Shown: positions 14,496-22,674 of the stretch, piece after piece
How the letters are laid out: each line of letters begins with the position of its first letter
Numbering within the stretch: the stretch's first letter is position 1
Assembly (NCBI GenBank): GCA_015228815.1
Contig: JADGCV010000038.1
Location: 1-35,842 of the forward strand
Source of the DNA: Magnetococcales bacterium
GTDB lineage: Bacteria > Pseudomonadota > Magnetococcia > Magnetococcales > UBA8363
DNA: 35,842 bases
Reading direction: 5' to 3'
Notes under the pieces: generated by a model
The model's input: the letters and a program-made list of their open reading frames with translations, nothing else
What the model was told of the DNA's origin: nothing
Databases searched by the model: none
Made by a program: the position numbers and the translations under genes

Positions 14496-14564
14496 CCGGG
14501 GCGTTGCCCCGGACCCCACCAGGGGCGTTGCCCCTGGACCCCACCAGGGGGATGATCCCCCTGG
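14496..14564. repeat. array of three GC-rich hairpins (REP-like)
   Basis: Three perfect inverted repeats lie in tandem: CCGGGGC-GTT-GCCCCGG (14496-14512), CCAGGGGC-GTT-GCCCCTGG (14519-14537) and CCAGGGGGA-TGA-TCCCCCTGG (14544-14564). Each hairpin is followed by GGACCC or ACCCC-type spacer sequence. They lie between two same-strand genes and do not carry a T-run, so they are more like a REP/BIME-type dispersed element than terminators. The hairpin at 56-73 is a related single copy. Confidence 0.8.
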
Positions 14565-14576
14565 ACCCGCAATCGT

Positions 14577-15227
14577 TTATCGGCGCCATTTTTGCGGTCC
14601 GTCGTAGGCGGCCAGGGTGGAAATCTGTTTCAGCGAGATCAACGGCCCCCCCAGACTGCCATATTCAAGCGAACTGTCGCTAGAGGATTCTGTTTTTTCA
14701 AGATTGCCATAATCCATCCGCACCATGACTGCCCCGGAAAGATCCGCCTTGCGCAGATCGGTCTGGCGGATGGAAGAGCGGGAAAGGTCGGCCCCCTGAA
14801 GACGGGCACCCTGAAAATTGGCCAGACTCAATTGCGCCGCCGTCAGGCGGGAACGGTTGAGCCAGGCATATTGCAGCCGGGCCATGCTCAGATCGGCATT
14901 GGTCAGGTTGGCCCCGGAAAGATCGGCGCTCTGAAAGGAGGCCCGCGCCAGATGGGCCCGCGTCAGATTGGCCAACACCAGATTGGCATCCTTGAGGTCG
15001 GCGCTCCACAGGTTGGTCCCGGTCAGATTGGCCCGCTTGAGGTTGGCAGCCCTGAGGTCGGCGTTGGCGAGAAACCGCCCCGACAGATCGGCCCCCGACA
15101 AATCGCAGCGGCGGCATTGATTGGTTCTCAATAATTGTTCCAAATCATCCCGATCATAGGCCCGCCCCAGCGTCGGCGTCCAGACGGCGATCCCCGCCAG
15201 AAGGATCAACCAGGAATGTTTGATCAT
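14577..15227 (-). CDS. secreted pentapeptide-repeat protein
   Basis: A 216-residue protein with a signal peptide (MIKHSWLILLAGIAVW... then GRAY) and a run of A(D/N)LxX pentapeptides forming a right-handed quadrilateral beta-helix. A conserved head, DLEQLLRTNQCRRCDLSGADL, precedes the repeats; its two Cys could form a disulphide after export. About 27 repeats extend to 'KADLSGAVMVRMDYGNL', followed by a short Ser-rich tail. Function is unknown: such proteins range from gyrase mimics to structural scaffolds, and export argues against a gyrase role. GGGAGA stands 5 nt before the ATG. An upstream extension of 52 codons is not supported. Confidence 0.82.
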   Translation of the reverse strand: MIKHSWLILLAGIAVWTPTLGRAYDRDDLEQLLRTNQCRRCDLSGADLSGRFLANADLRAANLKRANLTGTNLWSADLKDANLVLANLTRAHLARASFQSADLSGANLTNADLSMARLQYAWLNRSRLTAAQLSLANFQGARLQGADLSRSSIRQTDLRKADLSGAVMVRMDYGNLEKTESSSDSSLEYGSLGGPLISLKQISTLAAYDGPQKWRR

Positions 15228-15360
15228 GGGTTTCTCCCAGTTGCGGTTTAAGACAGGGAAACAGGATTCAATGTTTCCTCCAGTCATGTCGGTCGGAATC
15301 GGGGTCGGGTGAATGGAAAAGTTGCGGTGCGGCGATGCGACGAAGGTTCGCTGGTGAAGG

Positions 15361-16191
15361 TTACAATCCGGGCTGGATTTCAAGGCGGAAAAAAGTTTTC
15401 AGTGCCGCCACGCCCCGGTCCCTGGTCTGGACGAAGGCATCATTGTGTCGTCCGCCGATGGCCAGAAGGTGTTTTCGGCAGGTGGCGCGATCGTAAAGAC
15501 GTTGGGCATGGTGAAAGGGAATGAGTGTGTCTTCGGTGCTGTGGACGATGAACAGGGGATCGACGATCGCGCCGATGCGTGCCAGATTGTCGATCTGGAT
15601 CCGGGCCAGAAGGCGTACTGGAAGCCATGGATAATGATCGACCCCAAGATCGGGAATCGAGGTGAAGGTCCCCTCCAGAACCACCCCGACCGGGCGATAA
15701 CGCCCCGCCAGCCACGTCGCCACCCCACCCCCCAGGGAGTGTCCGTAGAGGAGAATGTTTTTCCCCGCGATGCCACGTTGGGAGACCAGGTAACGCCACA
15801 CCGTATCGCCATCGGCCAGCATGCGCTCTTCGTCCGGGGTTCCCTCGCTGTCGCCATACCCCCGATAGTCGAACAGAACAATGCTCCCCCCCAACGGACG
15901 CAAAAACAGGACATGTTGCGCCAGATGGTGCATCGAAACACCGTTCCCATGGCAGAACAATACGACAAAACGCTCGTGCGCCCCCGGGATCCACCAGGCG
16001 TGAAGCCGTTTTTCACCGTCGTCGATGACCAGAGGTTCGTAATCCAGCCCCCAGTCGCGCGGCGATTCTTCCCCTTTGCGGCCAGGAAGAAAAACCTTTC
16101 GATGCTGGGTCACGAAAAGGCGGAGGCAGGCGAACCCATAGACGATCACCCCGGATAAAATCACGCTCCCCAACCAAAACGATTCATTCAT
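15361..16191 (-). CDS. membrane-anchored alpha/beta hydrolase (BEM46/ABHD13-like)
   Basis: A 276-residue protein with an N-terminal transmembrane segment (LGSVILSGVIVYGFACLRLF) followed by an alpha/beta-hydrolase domain. It has an FCHGNG oxyanion motif, FDYRGYGDSEG, the nucleophile elbow GHSLGG, a catalytic Asp in HSTEDTLIPF and a C-terminal GGRHNDAF with the likely catalytic His. The family resembles yeast BEM46 and ABHD13, of unknown substrate. Its ATG lies inside the end of the Nudix gene (8-bp overlap), so the two are translated together; a GTG/ATG 7 codons earlier is possible. Confidence 0.8.
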   Translation of the reverse strand: MNESFWLGSVILSGVIVYGFACLRLFVTQHRKVFLPGRKGEESPRDWGLDYEPLVIDDGEKRLHAWWIPGAHERFVVLFCHGNGVSMHHLAQHVLFLRPLGGSIVLFDYRGYGDSEGTPDEERMLADGDTVWRYLVSQRGIAGKNILLYGHSLGGGVATWLAGRYRPVGVVLEGTFTSIPDLGVDHYPWLPVRLLARIQIDNLARIGAIVDPLFIVHSTEDTLIPFHHAQRLYDRATCRKHLLAIGGRHNDAFVQTRDRGVAALKTFFRLEIQPGL

Positions 16192-16675
16192 GATACCGTG
16201 CCAGAAAACCATCGAGGCGTTCCAACAGTTTTTTCAATCCCGGATCATCGACCAGTTTCACCGCCTTGCCGATCCCGAACCAGCGCCGTTCCCGTTGCGA
16301 TTCGAGCCAGCGATCCAACGTTCGTTCCACGAACATGACATAGACATCCACGGTGCAAACGCCGCCCCATTTCTTGTAGCGATACCTGCCGATGGAATGG
16401 GGCAGGGTCCGTCCCAGGATTCCCGCCTCTTCCAGTGCTTCCTTGGCGGCGGAATCGGCGGGGGTGTATTTTTTTTCCACGATTCCCTTGGGGACGATCC
16501 AGCGTTTTTTCTTTCGCGAGGTGATCAACAGCACTTCCAACCCGTCCTTGCCGATATGGACGGGAATGACGGCGGATTGCCGGTAGAAAGCGTCGGGTTT
16601 GTCTCGGGCCATGGCGGATCTTTCAGCGTTTCTGAAAAGAAGTCTCTCGAAGTCAATGACGCGCCGGTCGGGCAT
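16184..16675 (-). CDS. Nudix hydrolase
   Basis: A Nudix-domain protein of 163 residues, cleaving nucleoside-diphosphate-linked (NDP-X) or diphosphoinositol-type compounds. The Nudix box spans about residues 64-85: G-IVEKK-Y...AAKEALEEAG. Two consensus positions deviate: the first Glu is Tyr and the REU Arg is Lys. The metal-binding EExxEEAG core is preserved as KEALEEAG. The preceding RWIVPKG is typical of the DIPP-like Nudix subgroup seen in many Alphaproteobacteria. The start ATG 16675 overlaps the recJ end by 23 bp; a later ATG (16612) cannot be excluded. Confidence 0.83.
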   Translation of the reverse strand: MPDRRVIDFERLLFRNAERSAMARDKPDAFYRQSAVIPVHIGKDGLEVLLITSRKKKRWIVPKGIVEKKYTPADSAAKEALEEAGILGRTLPHSIGRYRYKKWGGVCTVDVYVMFVERTLDRWLESQRERRWFGIGKAVKLVDDPGLKKLLERLDGFLARYHE

Positions 16676-18410
16676 CACGAATCACCAATTGAACCCGTTC
16701 ACGTCCCTGATAACGGTTGATGCCCAAGGACCCCGCGACATCCAATCGTCCCCCCCCCGAGATCATCCCCGTCCCCAATGGTCCGGGAAAAACGTTGAAG
16801 GCAATGGCATCGAGGGTATTGTCGTCGAGATCGGCCAGATGGCATTTCAAATGCCGTTCTTTCAGGACGCGGGGTCCGGTCACACGAACGTTCTCGAAGA
16901 CGAATACCGGTTCCGGATTGCCGCGACCGAAAGGTTGCATCCGTTCCAACCGTGCCACCGATTCAAAGGAAAACTCGTTCAAGCGCGTGACGCCATCGAC
17001 GAGCAGGGCCATTTGAAACACCTCCTCCGGAGTGTTCTCGGCGAGAAAACGGTTGAAGGCTGCCGTGAACGGCGGCAATTGTTCCTGTCTGATGGTCAAC
17101 CCCGCCGCGGCGTGATGCCCGCCAAACGCCAGCAGGAAGGAGCTGCATGCGTCGATCGCCTGCAACAGGTTGACGCCTGGAATCGAACGGGCCGAACCTT
17201 TGCCGATCCCCTGCTCGTCCAGCGCGATGACGATGGTTGGCCGATGGGTTTTTTCGGCGATGCGGGAAGCGACGATCCCGACCACGCCTGGGTGCCAGCC
17301 ACGGTCGGCCAGCACATGGCCATGGATCGATTGTTCCGGTGGCAGGAGTGTCATTTGCGCGAAGGCCTGTCGCTGTATTTTTTCCTCGATGGTCTGGCGT
17401 TCCCGGTTGGCCTGTTCCAGGAAGCGGGCGATTTCCATGGCCTGTTGCGGGTCATCGGTCGCCAGCAGTTCCGCGCCGAGACGCCCCCGGCTCAACCGCC
17501 CCCCCGCGTTGATCCGGGGACCGATCTGGAATCCCACCTGACCGGCGCTGAGCCGCCCGGAAAGGCGGGCCAATTCCTGCAATGCCCGCAATCCGGCGTG
17601 TCGGGTGTGTTCGGTTGCCATCAGGCCGACCTTGACCATGATCCGGTTGAGGCCCATCAGGGGGGCCATGTCGGCGATGGTCCCCACGGCCACCAGATCC
17701 AGCAACGATTTCAGGTCCGGTTGGGGCCGGGCCTCGGAGAAAAACCCCCGTTCGCGCAACACCCGATTCAACGCCATGACCAGATAGAACGCAACCCCGA
17801 CCCCGGCCAATTCCTTGTGGGCAAACGATTCGTCCAGACGGTTGGGATTGATGACCGCAACCGCCTTTGGCAAGGTTTCCCGGGGCAGGTGATGGTCGGT
17901 GACGATGACATCCATTCCCAACGAATGCGCCATTGCGACCGCGTCATGAGCGGTGATGCCACAATCCACGGTGACCACCAGCGTCACCCCTTCGGCGGCC
18001 AGGAAGCGCATCGCGGCATCGTTGGGTCCGTATCCCTCGACCAGACGGTCGGGCACATAAAGCAGGAGCTCCACCCCGAGGGCACGGAAATAACGGATCA
18101 ACAAGGCGGACGAGGTGGCGCCATCGACATCGTAATCACCGAAAACCGCGATCCGCTCCCGCCGTTCCAGGGCCGTGACGATCCGCGATACCCCTTTGTC
18201 CATGTCCAGCAATCCCATGGGATCGGCCAACATGGCCAACCGGGGTTCGAGAAAGCACTGTATTTCCTCCAGGTCCATCAACTGGCGGTCGGCGAGAATG
18301 CCCGAGAAAAACGCTTCCAGCCCCGCTTCCCCGGCCAACAGCCGATGGCGCTCCGAGGGGTCTGTCCTGGTTTTCCATAGTTTCCGGGAAAAAGATAGCG
18401 GCCCCCTCAT
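16653..18410 (-). CDS. recJ: single-stranded-DNA-specific 5'-3' exonuclease RecJ
   Basis: RecJ degrades single-stranded DNA 5'-3' in RecF-pathway recombination and mismatch repair. This 585-residue protein has the DHH-family motifs in order: DYDVDG at residues 92-97, VDCG at about 148, VTDHH (DHH 172-174), then VGTIADMAPL and GPRINAGGRL. The DHHA1 domain carries GGHHAAAGL and the C-terminal OB-like region is present. The start ATG 18410 overlaps the upstream gene's TGA as ATGA, giving translational coupling. An ORF extension of 38 codons beyond it lies over that gene and is discarded. Confidence 0.94.
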   Translation of the reverse strand: MRGPLSFSRKLWKTRTDPSERHRLLAGEAGLEAFFSGILADRQLMDLEEIQCFLEPRLAMLADPMGLLDMDKGVSRIVTALERRERIAVFGDYDVDGATSSALLIRYFRALGVELLLYVPDRLVEGYGPNDAAMRFLAAEGVTLVVTVDCGITAHDAVAMAHSLGMDVIVTDHHLPRETLPKAVAVINPNRLDESFAHKELAGVGVAFYLVMALNRVLRERGFFSEARPQPDLKSLLDLVAVGTIADMAPLMGLNRIMVKVGLMATEHTRHAGLRALQELARLSGRLSAGQVGFQIGPRINAGGRLSRGRLGAELLATDDPQQAMEIARFLEQANRERQTIEEKIQRQAFAQMTLLPPEQSIHGHVLADRGWHPGVVGIVASRIAEKTHRPTIVIALDEQGIGKGSARSIPGVNLLQAIDACSSFLLAFGGHHAAAGLTIRQEQLPPFTAAFNRFLAENTPEEVFQMALLVDGVTRLNEFSFESVARLERMQPFGRGNPEPVFVFENVRVTGPRVLKERHLKCHLADLDDNTLDAIAFNVFPGPLGTGMISGGGRLDVAGSLGINRYQGRERVQLVIRDARPARH

Positions 18411-19549
18411 GTCAACCAAAGCTCCCGTCCCTGTTCCACGGCCATTGTCGGTCCTTTGCCCCAGGTACGCCGATTCCAAAACCATTGTCTTGAAGAAAGC
18501 TGCCGTCCCCGGGAATAGCCCCATTCGATCGACGCCGGATCGTTTGTGTTTTCATGCCGACCCATGCGTTCTTCGGCCAGCAGCAGCAGTCCCAGCCGGG
18601 CAGCCGCCAGGGCGTCCCCCAGGTGGCGGACTGTTTCATGACCGGTCCGGCGCAGATGATCGGCGGAGGTGACCGAACACTGTAGCAACACCGGTCCCGA
18701 CCGCGCCGCCTGGACAATCATGTCGGTCGGCCAGGGATTCGTTGGGGTAACCGCCCCGATCGTTGTCTGTGCCCCACCCGGGTCCATCACCTTCCATCCG
18801 GCCATCCGGGCCAATCCTCCCCCGACGGGATCATCGCCGAAATAAAATCCCCGGGTCCCTGCAAAATTGTCCCGCCCGGACAACGCCACCCCTGTTCCGA
18901 TGCCATGAATCCAGGGGGTGTTGAGCACCAGAGATCCCCGGGCGACCCGTTCCTGGTTGATTCGGGCGCGGGCCAGAATCATTTGTCCCGTGGTCAACAC
19001 CTGCAACAGATGGCCCGCCTTGTCCCCTCTGGGCAATACCTCAAGCAGCGATCGACCTCCGACCTCATCCAGAGAAGCCACGGTGACCGGACATTCCATG
19101 GTGGTGGAAAGAATCGCTTCCCGGCCCGCCATCCCGTGAATCGTCCAGCCCAGGTCGGCGAAGGGGGCACGCAACGATGCGACAAGCGCCTGGTGTTCCG
19201 TTTCGTCCACCGGAGCGGGCATGCCCTGGACGAAGACCAGGCGATCCTGGTGGCGCCGCAAATGGGTCAAGGACAGGACGGCCCAGGTTTGGGACGGTTC
19301 GGGTGCCAACCCCGTCCCCAGGGCGGCCAGATACCCACGCGGCAGGTCCGGCCCGGAAAATAATGTGTCGCTGTCTTCGGGAAACAACATCGAAGCCATC
19401 ACCCACGACATGACGGGTGCGGACCCTTTGGTTGGAAGGAGGAGACCACGACCGGTCTTTGCGGCAAACCGATGCACCTCGGGCATGACCGTGCGAAATT
19501 GGAAAGCATCATCCATCGACCCGTTCTGGAAAATGATCAATACCGCCAT
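18407..19549 (-). CDS. RpfE-like protein related to archaeal-type phosphoglycerate mutase
   Basis: A 380-residue cytoplasmic protein. Its middle resembles the cofactor-independent, archaeal-type phosphoglycerate mutase family: ILARARINQERVARG then NTPWIHGIGTG at about residues 191-220, in place of the family's 'N.R...G..pan.iWlWG.G', with a preceding LPRGDKAGHLLQVL. The N-terminal catalytic DG..D metal motif and the C-terminal H-E..DE motif are not visible, so enzyme activity is doubtful. In Xanthomonas the rpfE gene, encoding such a protein, lies next to recJ, as here, which supports the assignment. Its stop overlaps the recJ start as ATGA. The function of RpfE itself is unresolved. Confidence 0.6.
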   Translation of the reverse strand: MAVLIIFQNGSMDDAFQFRTVMPEVHRFAAKTGRGLLLPTKGSAPVMSWVMASMLFPEDSDTLFSGPDLPRGYLAALGTGLAPEPSQTWAVLSLTHLRRHQDRLVFVQGMPAPVDETEHQALVASLRAPFADLGWTIHGMAGREAILSTTMECPVTVASLDEVGGRSLLEVLPRGDKAGHLLQVLTTGQMILARARINQERVARGSLVLNTPWIHGIGTGVALSGRDNFAGTRGFYFGDDPVGGGLARMAGWKVMDPGGAQTTIGAVTPTNPWPTDMIVQAARSGPVLLQCSVTSADHLRRTGHETVRHLGDALAAARLGLLLLAEERMGRHENTNDPASIEWGYSRGRQLSSRQWFWNRRTWGKGPTMAVEQGRELWLT

Positions 19550-19710
19550 GTCGATGGTCCGGATCTCCCGGTCGTTACCGACCCGTCATGATGCCAAAAG
19601 AAAAGGGGGTGATACGCTCCGGGAAGGAATGCGAAGAAAAGCCCCGAGAAAAATCCCTCCGGACGTGCATTTCCGATGATGATCGTCCCGATACGACGAC
19701 CGAATCCTTC

Positions 19711-21024
19711 TCAAGTCAAACCCGGTTCCATGCGAATGAACACCGGTTTTCCCTGGACCGTCCGCAGGCGTTCGATCGCGGACAGGCTTGCCTGCATGGC
19801 GCGCTCCAGGCAATCATGGGTTACGAGGACCAATCCGACTGCCTCTTGAGCCACGGAACGTCCTTTCTGATGGATGGCGTCGATGGAAATGCCGTGTTGC
19901 GCGAGAATGGCGGTAATATCCGCCAGGACGCCCGGACGATCGATCACCGCCAGCCGGACATAATAGGGACACTGCAAATCGGCGATGTCGTGGACCGGCA
20001 GGGGGGACAGGGATTCGGGAAGGACCGACAATGGCGGAACACGCATGGCGCCACCGGCGTTGCGATTGCGCGCCAGATCGACCAGATCGGCGACCACGGC
20101 ACTTGCCGTTGGCCGTTCTCCCGCCCCCCGTCCGTGGTACATGGTCGTTCCGGCATGATCTCCTTTGACGAAGACGGCGTTGAATACCCCATCGACCTGC
20201 GCCACCATGCTCGATTGCGCCACGAGGGTCGGCTGGACCCGAAGTTCCAACCCCTGGTCGCGTTCCTTGGCGATGGCCAGGAGTTTGATCCGGAAACCCA
20301 TCTCTTCCGCCCAGGCAATGTCACTGTCGGCGATCTGGCGGATCCCTTCGACATGGATGGAACCAAAAGCGGGAGGGGTTCCCCAGGCGATGGCGGCAAG
20401 GATGGCGAGTTTGTGGGCCGTATCGATACCGTCCACATCGAACGACGGATCGGCCTCGGCGTAACCTTTTGTCTGCGCCTCGGCCAGGGTGGCGGCAAAG
20501 GAAAGTCCCCGTTCGCGCATTTCCGTCAGGATGTAGTTGCAGGTGCCGTTGAGGATTCCATGAATCGATTCGATGCGATTGGCGGCCAGACTTTCCCGAA
20601 TCGCCTTGACGATCGGCACGGCCCCGGCGACAGCCGCCTCGAAACAAATCTCCCGTCGATGGATTCTGGCGGCGTCGAACAGGTTCAGTCCCCGTTCCGC
20701 GATCAGGGCCTTGTTGGCCGTGACCACATCCTTGCCCGCCCGCAACGCGGCAAGGAGCAGCCGCTCCGCCGGATCCAGCCCCCCCATCAATTCGACCACG
20801 ACATCCACCGCCCGATCCTGGACCAAACCATCCAGATCGTCATCGATGCCGACCCCATCGAGGTTCAAGCCCCAGGTTTTTCCCGGAGTCCGGGTCGCAA
20901 CCCGAGTCAGCTTCAGGGCGATGCCGGTCCGGCGTTCGATTTCGGCGCCATTGGTGTGCAGGATCGACACGACCCCGCGGGCCACCGTACCCAAACCCAA
21001 CATGCCAATTCGGAGTTCCTTCAA
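19711..21024 (-). CDS. hom: homoserine dehydrogenase
   Basis: Reduces aspartate semialdehyde to homoserine, the branch point to threonine and methionine. The 437-residue protein has an N-terminal Rossmann motif GLGTVARG (10-17), VVELMGG, VTANKALIAE, the substrate/dimer signature GILNGTCNYIL, and FDVDGIDTAHKLAILAAIA. A C-terminal ACT domain (about 355-437, YYVRLAVIDRPGVLADI) points to feedback regulation by threonine. The start is TTG at 21024, supported by GGGAGGT 6 nt upstream; the first ATG would remove part of the nucleotide-binding strand. It is followed by a 161-bp gap with no gene before the RpfE-like gene. Confidence 0.93.
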   Translation of the reverse strand: MKELRIGMLGLGTVARGVVSILHTNGAEIERRTGIALKLTRVATRTPGKTWGLNLDGVGIDDDLDGLVQDRAVDVVVELMGGLDPAERLLLAALRAGKDVVTANKALIAERGLNLFDAARIHRREICFEAAVAGAVPIVKAIRESLAANRIESIHGILNGTCNYILTEMRERGLSFAATLAEAQTKGYAEADPSFDVDGIDTAHKLAILAAIAWGTPPAFGSIHVEGIRQIADSDIAWAEEMGFRIKLLAIAKERDQGLELRVQPTLVAQSSMVAQVDGVFNAVFVKGDHAGTTMYHGRGAGERPTASAVVADLVDLARNRNAGGAMRVPPLSVLPESLSPLPVHDIADLQCPYYVRLAVIDRPGVLADITAILAQHGISIDAIHQKGRSVAQEAVGLVLVTHDCLERAMQASLSAIERLRTVQGKPVFIRMEPGLT

Positions 21025-21170
21025 GGAGACACCTCCCAGTGATCAATCGGGCGACAAGGCGCCATGAACAGACACGAAACCGACCGGACTTTTGCCGTGC
21101 GTGAACCGTTCATACACCATTTTTTCCGGCACGTCATGGGAAGTCGGCCCGTTTTCGACCGTTCCTCCCT

Positions 21171-21662
21171 TCACTCGGGCTCTTCCAGTCCGCCCCGCTC
21201 GCGCAGCGTTTTGATCAGGGCCAGATTGGCCCGGTCTTTTTCGACCAGTTTCAGATTCATGTCGCCAAGGCGCAAGATCAGAATATCGATCAGGGAATCC
21301 TTGATCTTGAGTTGCAATCCGGGATCCACCTTGTCCACCGATTTCTTGTCGATGCGCACGACGATGACCTCTCCCAGGGCGACGACGTTGGAAATTCGTG
21401 GCTGATTGGTAATAAAGGAGACTTCGCCAAAAATGGAGCCGGCCTCAAGATAGGTGATGTGTTGGTGGTCGGCGTTGGTGATCTCGACCTCCCCGCGGAC
21501 GAGAACAAAAAGATCCCGGGTCTGGTCGCTCCCCTGGACAATGATGTATTCCCCGCGCTTGTGGTGCTCCACAAGATCGGGATTTTCCAGGAGCCGATCA
21601 ATCTCACCCATGGTGAATGATTGAAAAAACGGTAACTCTTTCAGGATTACACTTGTAATCAT
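21171..21662 (-). CDS. cyclic nucleotide-binding domain protein
   Basis: A 163-residue protein with a single cNMP-binding (CRP-type) domain. 'LKELPFFQSFTMGEIDRLL' is the usual entry helix, 'GEYIIVQGSDQTRDLFVLVRGEVEI' forms the beta roll, and the phosphate-binding cassette is FGE (78-80) to R89 in ...PRISNVVA. There is no DNA-binding helix-turn-helix; the tail is a helical 'LILRLGDMNLKLVEKDRANLALIKTL' segment that may dimerise. It probably senses a cyclic nucleotide and regulates a partner rather than DNA. ATG 21662 was chosen by domain start; an ATG 9 codons upstream is possible. Neither has a strong ribosome site. Confidence 0.8.
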   Translation of the reverse strand: MITSVILKELPFFQSFTMGEIDRLLENPDLVEHHKRGEYIIVQGSDQTRDLFVLVRGEVEITNADHQHITYLEAGSIFGEVSFITNQPRISNVVALGEVIVVRIDKKSVDKVDPGLQLKIKDSLIDILILRLGDMNLKLVEKDRANLALIKTLRERGGLEEPE

Positions 21663-21825
21663 TCGCTGCCCCCAATGGCGCGATTCCATTTGATCTCTGA
21701 CTCGATTGCGACCCTTTGGGCCCATTTTTTCCGCTTCCGTTATTCTTGTACCATGTTCATGCGTGAAAAAGAAACACTTGCTCCTGGTCGCGGACACGTT
21801 GGCCTGGAATGGAGGGAAAGAGGAT

Positions 21826-21959
21826 GTGAAAATATTTTTTACATGTCAACGAAAGAATATTTTACAAATACCAAACCTCACATCATGAAACATTCGATAA
21901 TTTTCTTTCAAATTGTTGAAAAACATTGTAAAAATATTTTATCCGGGTCCAGGCCCGGA
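21826..21959. promoter_or_regulatory. AT-rich intergenic region with repeated AATATTTTACA motifs
   Basis: The 517-bp gap between the CNBD gene and the 77-residue gene (21663-22179) holds no convincing gene. Within it, the motif AATATTTT(TT)ACA occurs directly at 21831-21843 and 21856-21866 and inverted (TGTAAAAATATT) at 21927-21938. A hairpin TCCGGG-TCCAGG-CCCGGA follows at 21942-21959. The AT-rich stretch contrasts with the GC-rich surroundings and lies between divergent genes, so regulator sites or divergent promoters are likely; which protein binds is unknown. Confidence 0.45.
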
Positions 21960-22179
21960 AAATGCAATCTCCTCTGTAAACGGCAGTGATGGAATGACGA
22001 TCAATACATGAACTCCGATGGACCAGGGGAGTTTATTTTCACGAATGATTGTCGAAAGGGATGGCTTGGCGTGTGGGAAAACGATCGGTTCGGGCCATGG
22101 AGGATCGGTGGTGGTCAAGGTCCGCGCATCGAACCCGATCCCGATGATCGATCGCCTGCCAATAAAAAGGAGTCAAAAA

Positions 22180-22413
22180 ATGGAAACCTTTGAAAGCGTA
22201 TGGAACGAACCACCCAAAACTCCGGAACAACGCCTGTGGATCGCGGTCCTCGATTCGGCGATTTCCGATGCCCTGTTCAATCGAGACCCGATCCAGAAAG
22301 AAGACGCCCGCCGCTGGTTTCGTGATGCGGGACACAACTTCAGACTCGTGTGCGACCTGGCCAATTATGACTATGGCTTTGTCCGTCGTTGTGTCATGGC
22401 CAATATCGACTGA
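22180..22413 (+). CDS. small conserved-looking protein of unknown function
   Basis: A 77-residue soluble protein with no recognised family. It starts at an ATG with an AAAAAGGAGT ribosome site 6 nt upstream, clear evidence for translation. It is predicted helical, with 'EQRLWIAVLDSAISDALF', then 'KEDARRWFRDAGHNFRLVCDLANYDYGFVRRCV'. The W-R...F..VCDLA.YD..FVRR pattern recalls small phage- and transposon-associated proteins that carry 'ar.W......f..vC...g.dp..vR', but I cannot name a function. It precedes the large adhesin gene by 261 bp on the same strand. Confidence 0.7.
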   Translation: METFESVWNEPPKTPEQRLWIAVLDSAISDALFNRDPIQKEDARRWFRDAGHNFRLVCDLANYDYGFVRRCVMANID

Positions 22414-22674
22414 GAAGCCAGGATCGGTCCCTTCAGGCGCGGTCGCCAACCGTTCGTCCGATGGAGCATGACAGTCCGTTACAAAAAAAATCGATAATGC
22501 AAAAATTGGGCGGATGTTGTATAACGGATAAAGAGAGGCGGCACAGTAATACAAAAATGGCACTTTGATGATCCAACGGCCTGCCTTCGATAAAGAAATG
22601 AGAATGACCGGGAACGCACTTCCCGGAACATTCCGGGAATCATCATCGTATCATGCAGGACGGGAGCAGGCCCC
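22414..22674 (+). other. leader region before the adhesin gene
   Basis: No gene is seen. A possible -10 box TATAAC lies at about 22518 in 'GTTGTATAACGG', without a good -35. Further on is a palindrome at 22620-22639, listed separately. The ribosome site GGGAG precedes the adhesin start at 22675. Confidence 0.35.
22620..22639. promoter_or_regulatory. perfect palindrome upstream of the adhesin gene
   Basis: TTCCCGGA-ACAT-TCCGGGAA is an 8-bp perfect inverted repeat with a 4-nt spacer, 35 bp before the adhesin start. There is no T-run, so it is not a terminator. An operator for a dimeric regulator or a structured mRNA leader are the likely readings. Confidence 0.45.

Noticed and set aside
16599-18380. 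593-codon plus-strand ORF opposite recJ
   Set aside because: Antisense to a full set of RecJ motifs; His/Gln/Arg-rich composition typical of a shadow frame.
19588-21042. 484-codon plus-strand ORF opposite hom
   Set aside because: Antisense to an intact homoserine dehydrogenase.
21675-21989. 104-codon plus-strand ORF in the AT-rich gap
   Set aside because: No ribosome site, no motif; it runs antisense over the start of the CNBD gene and through AT-rich non-coding sequence.
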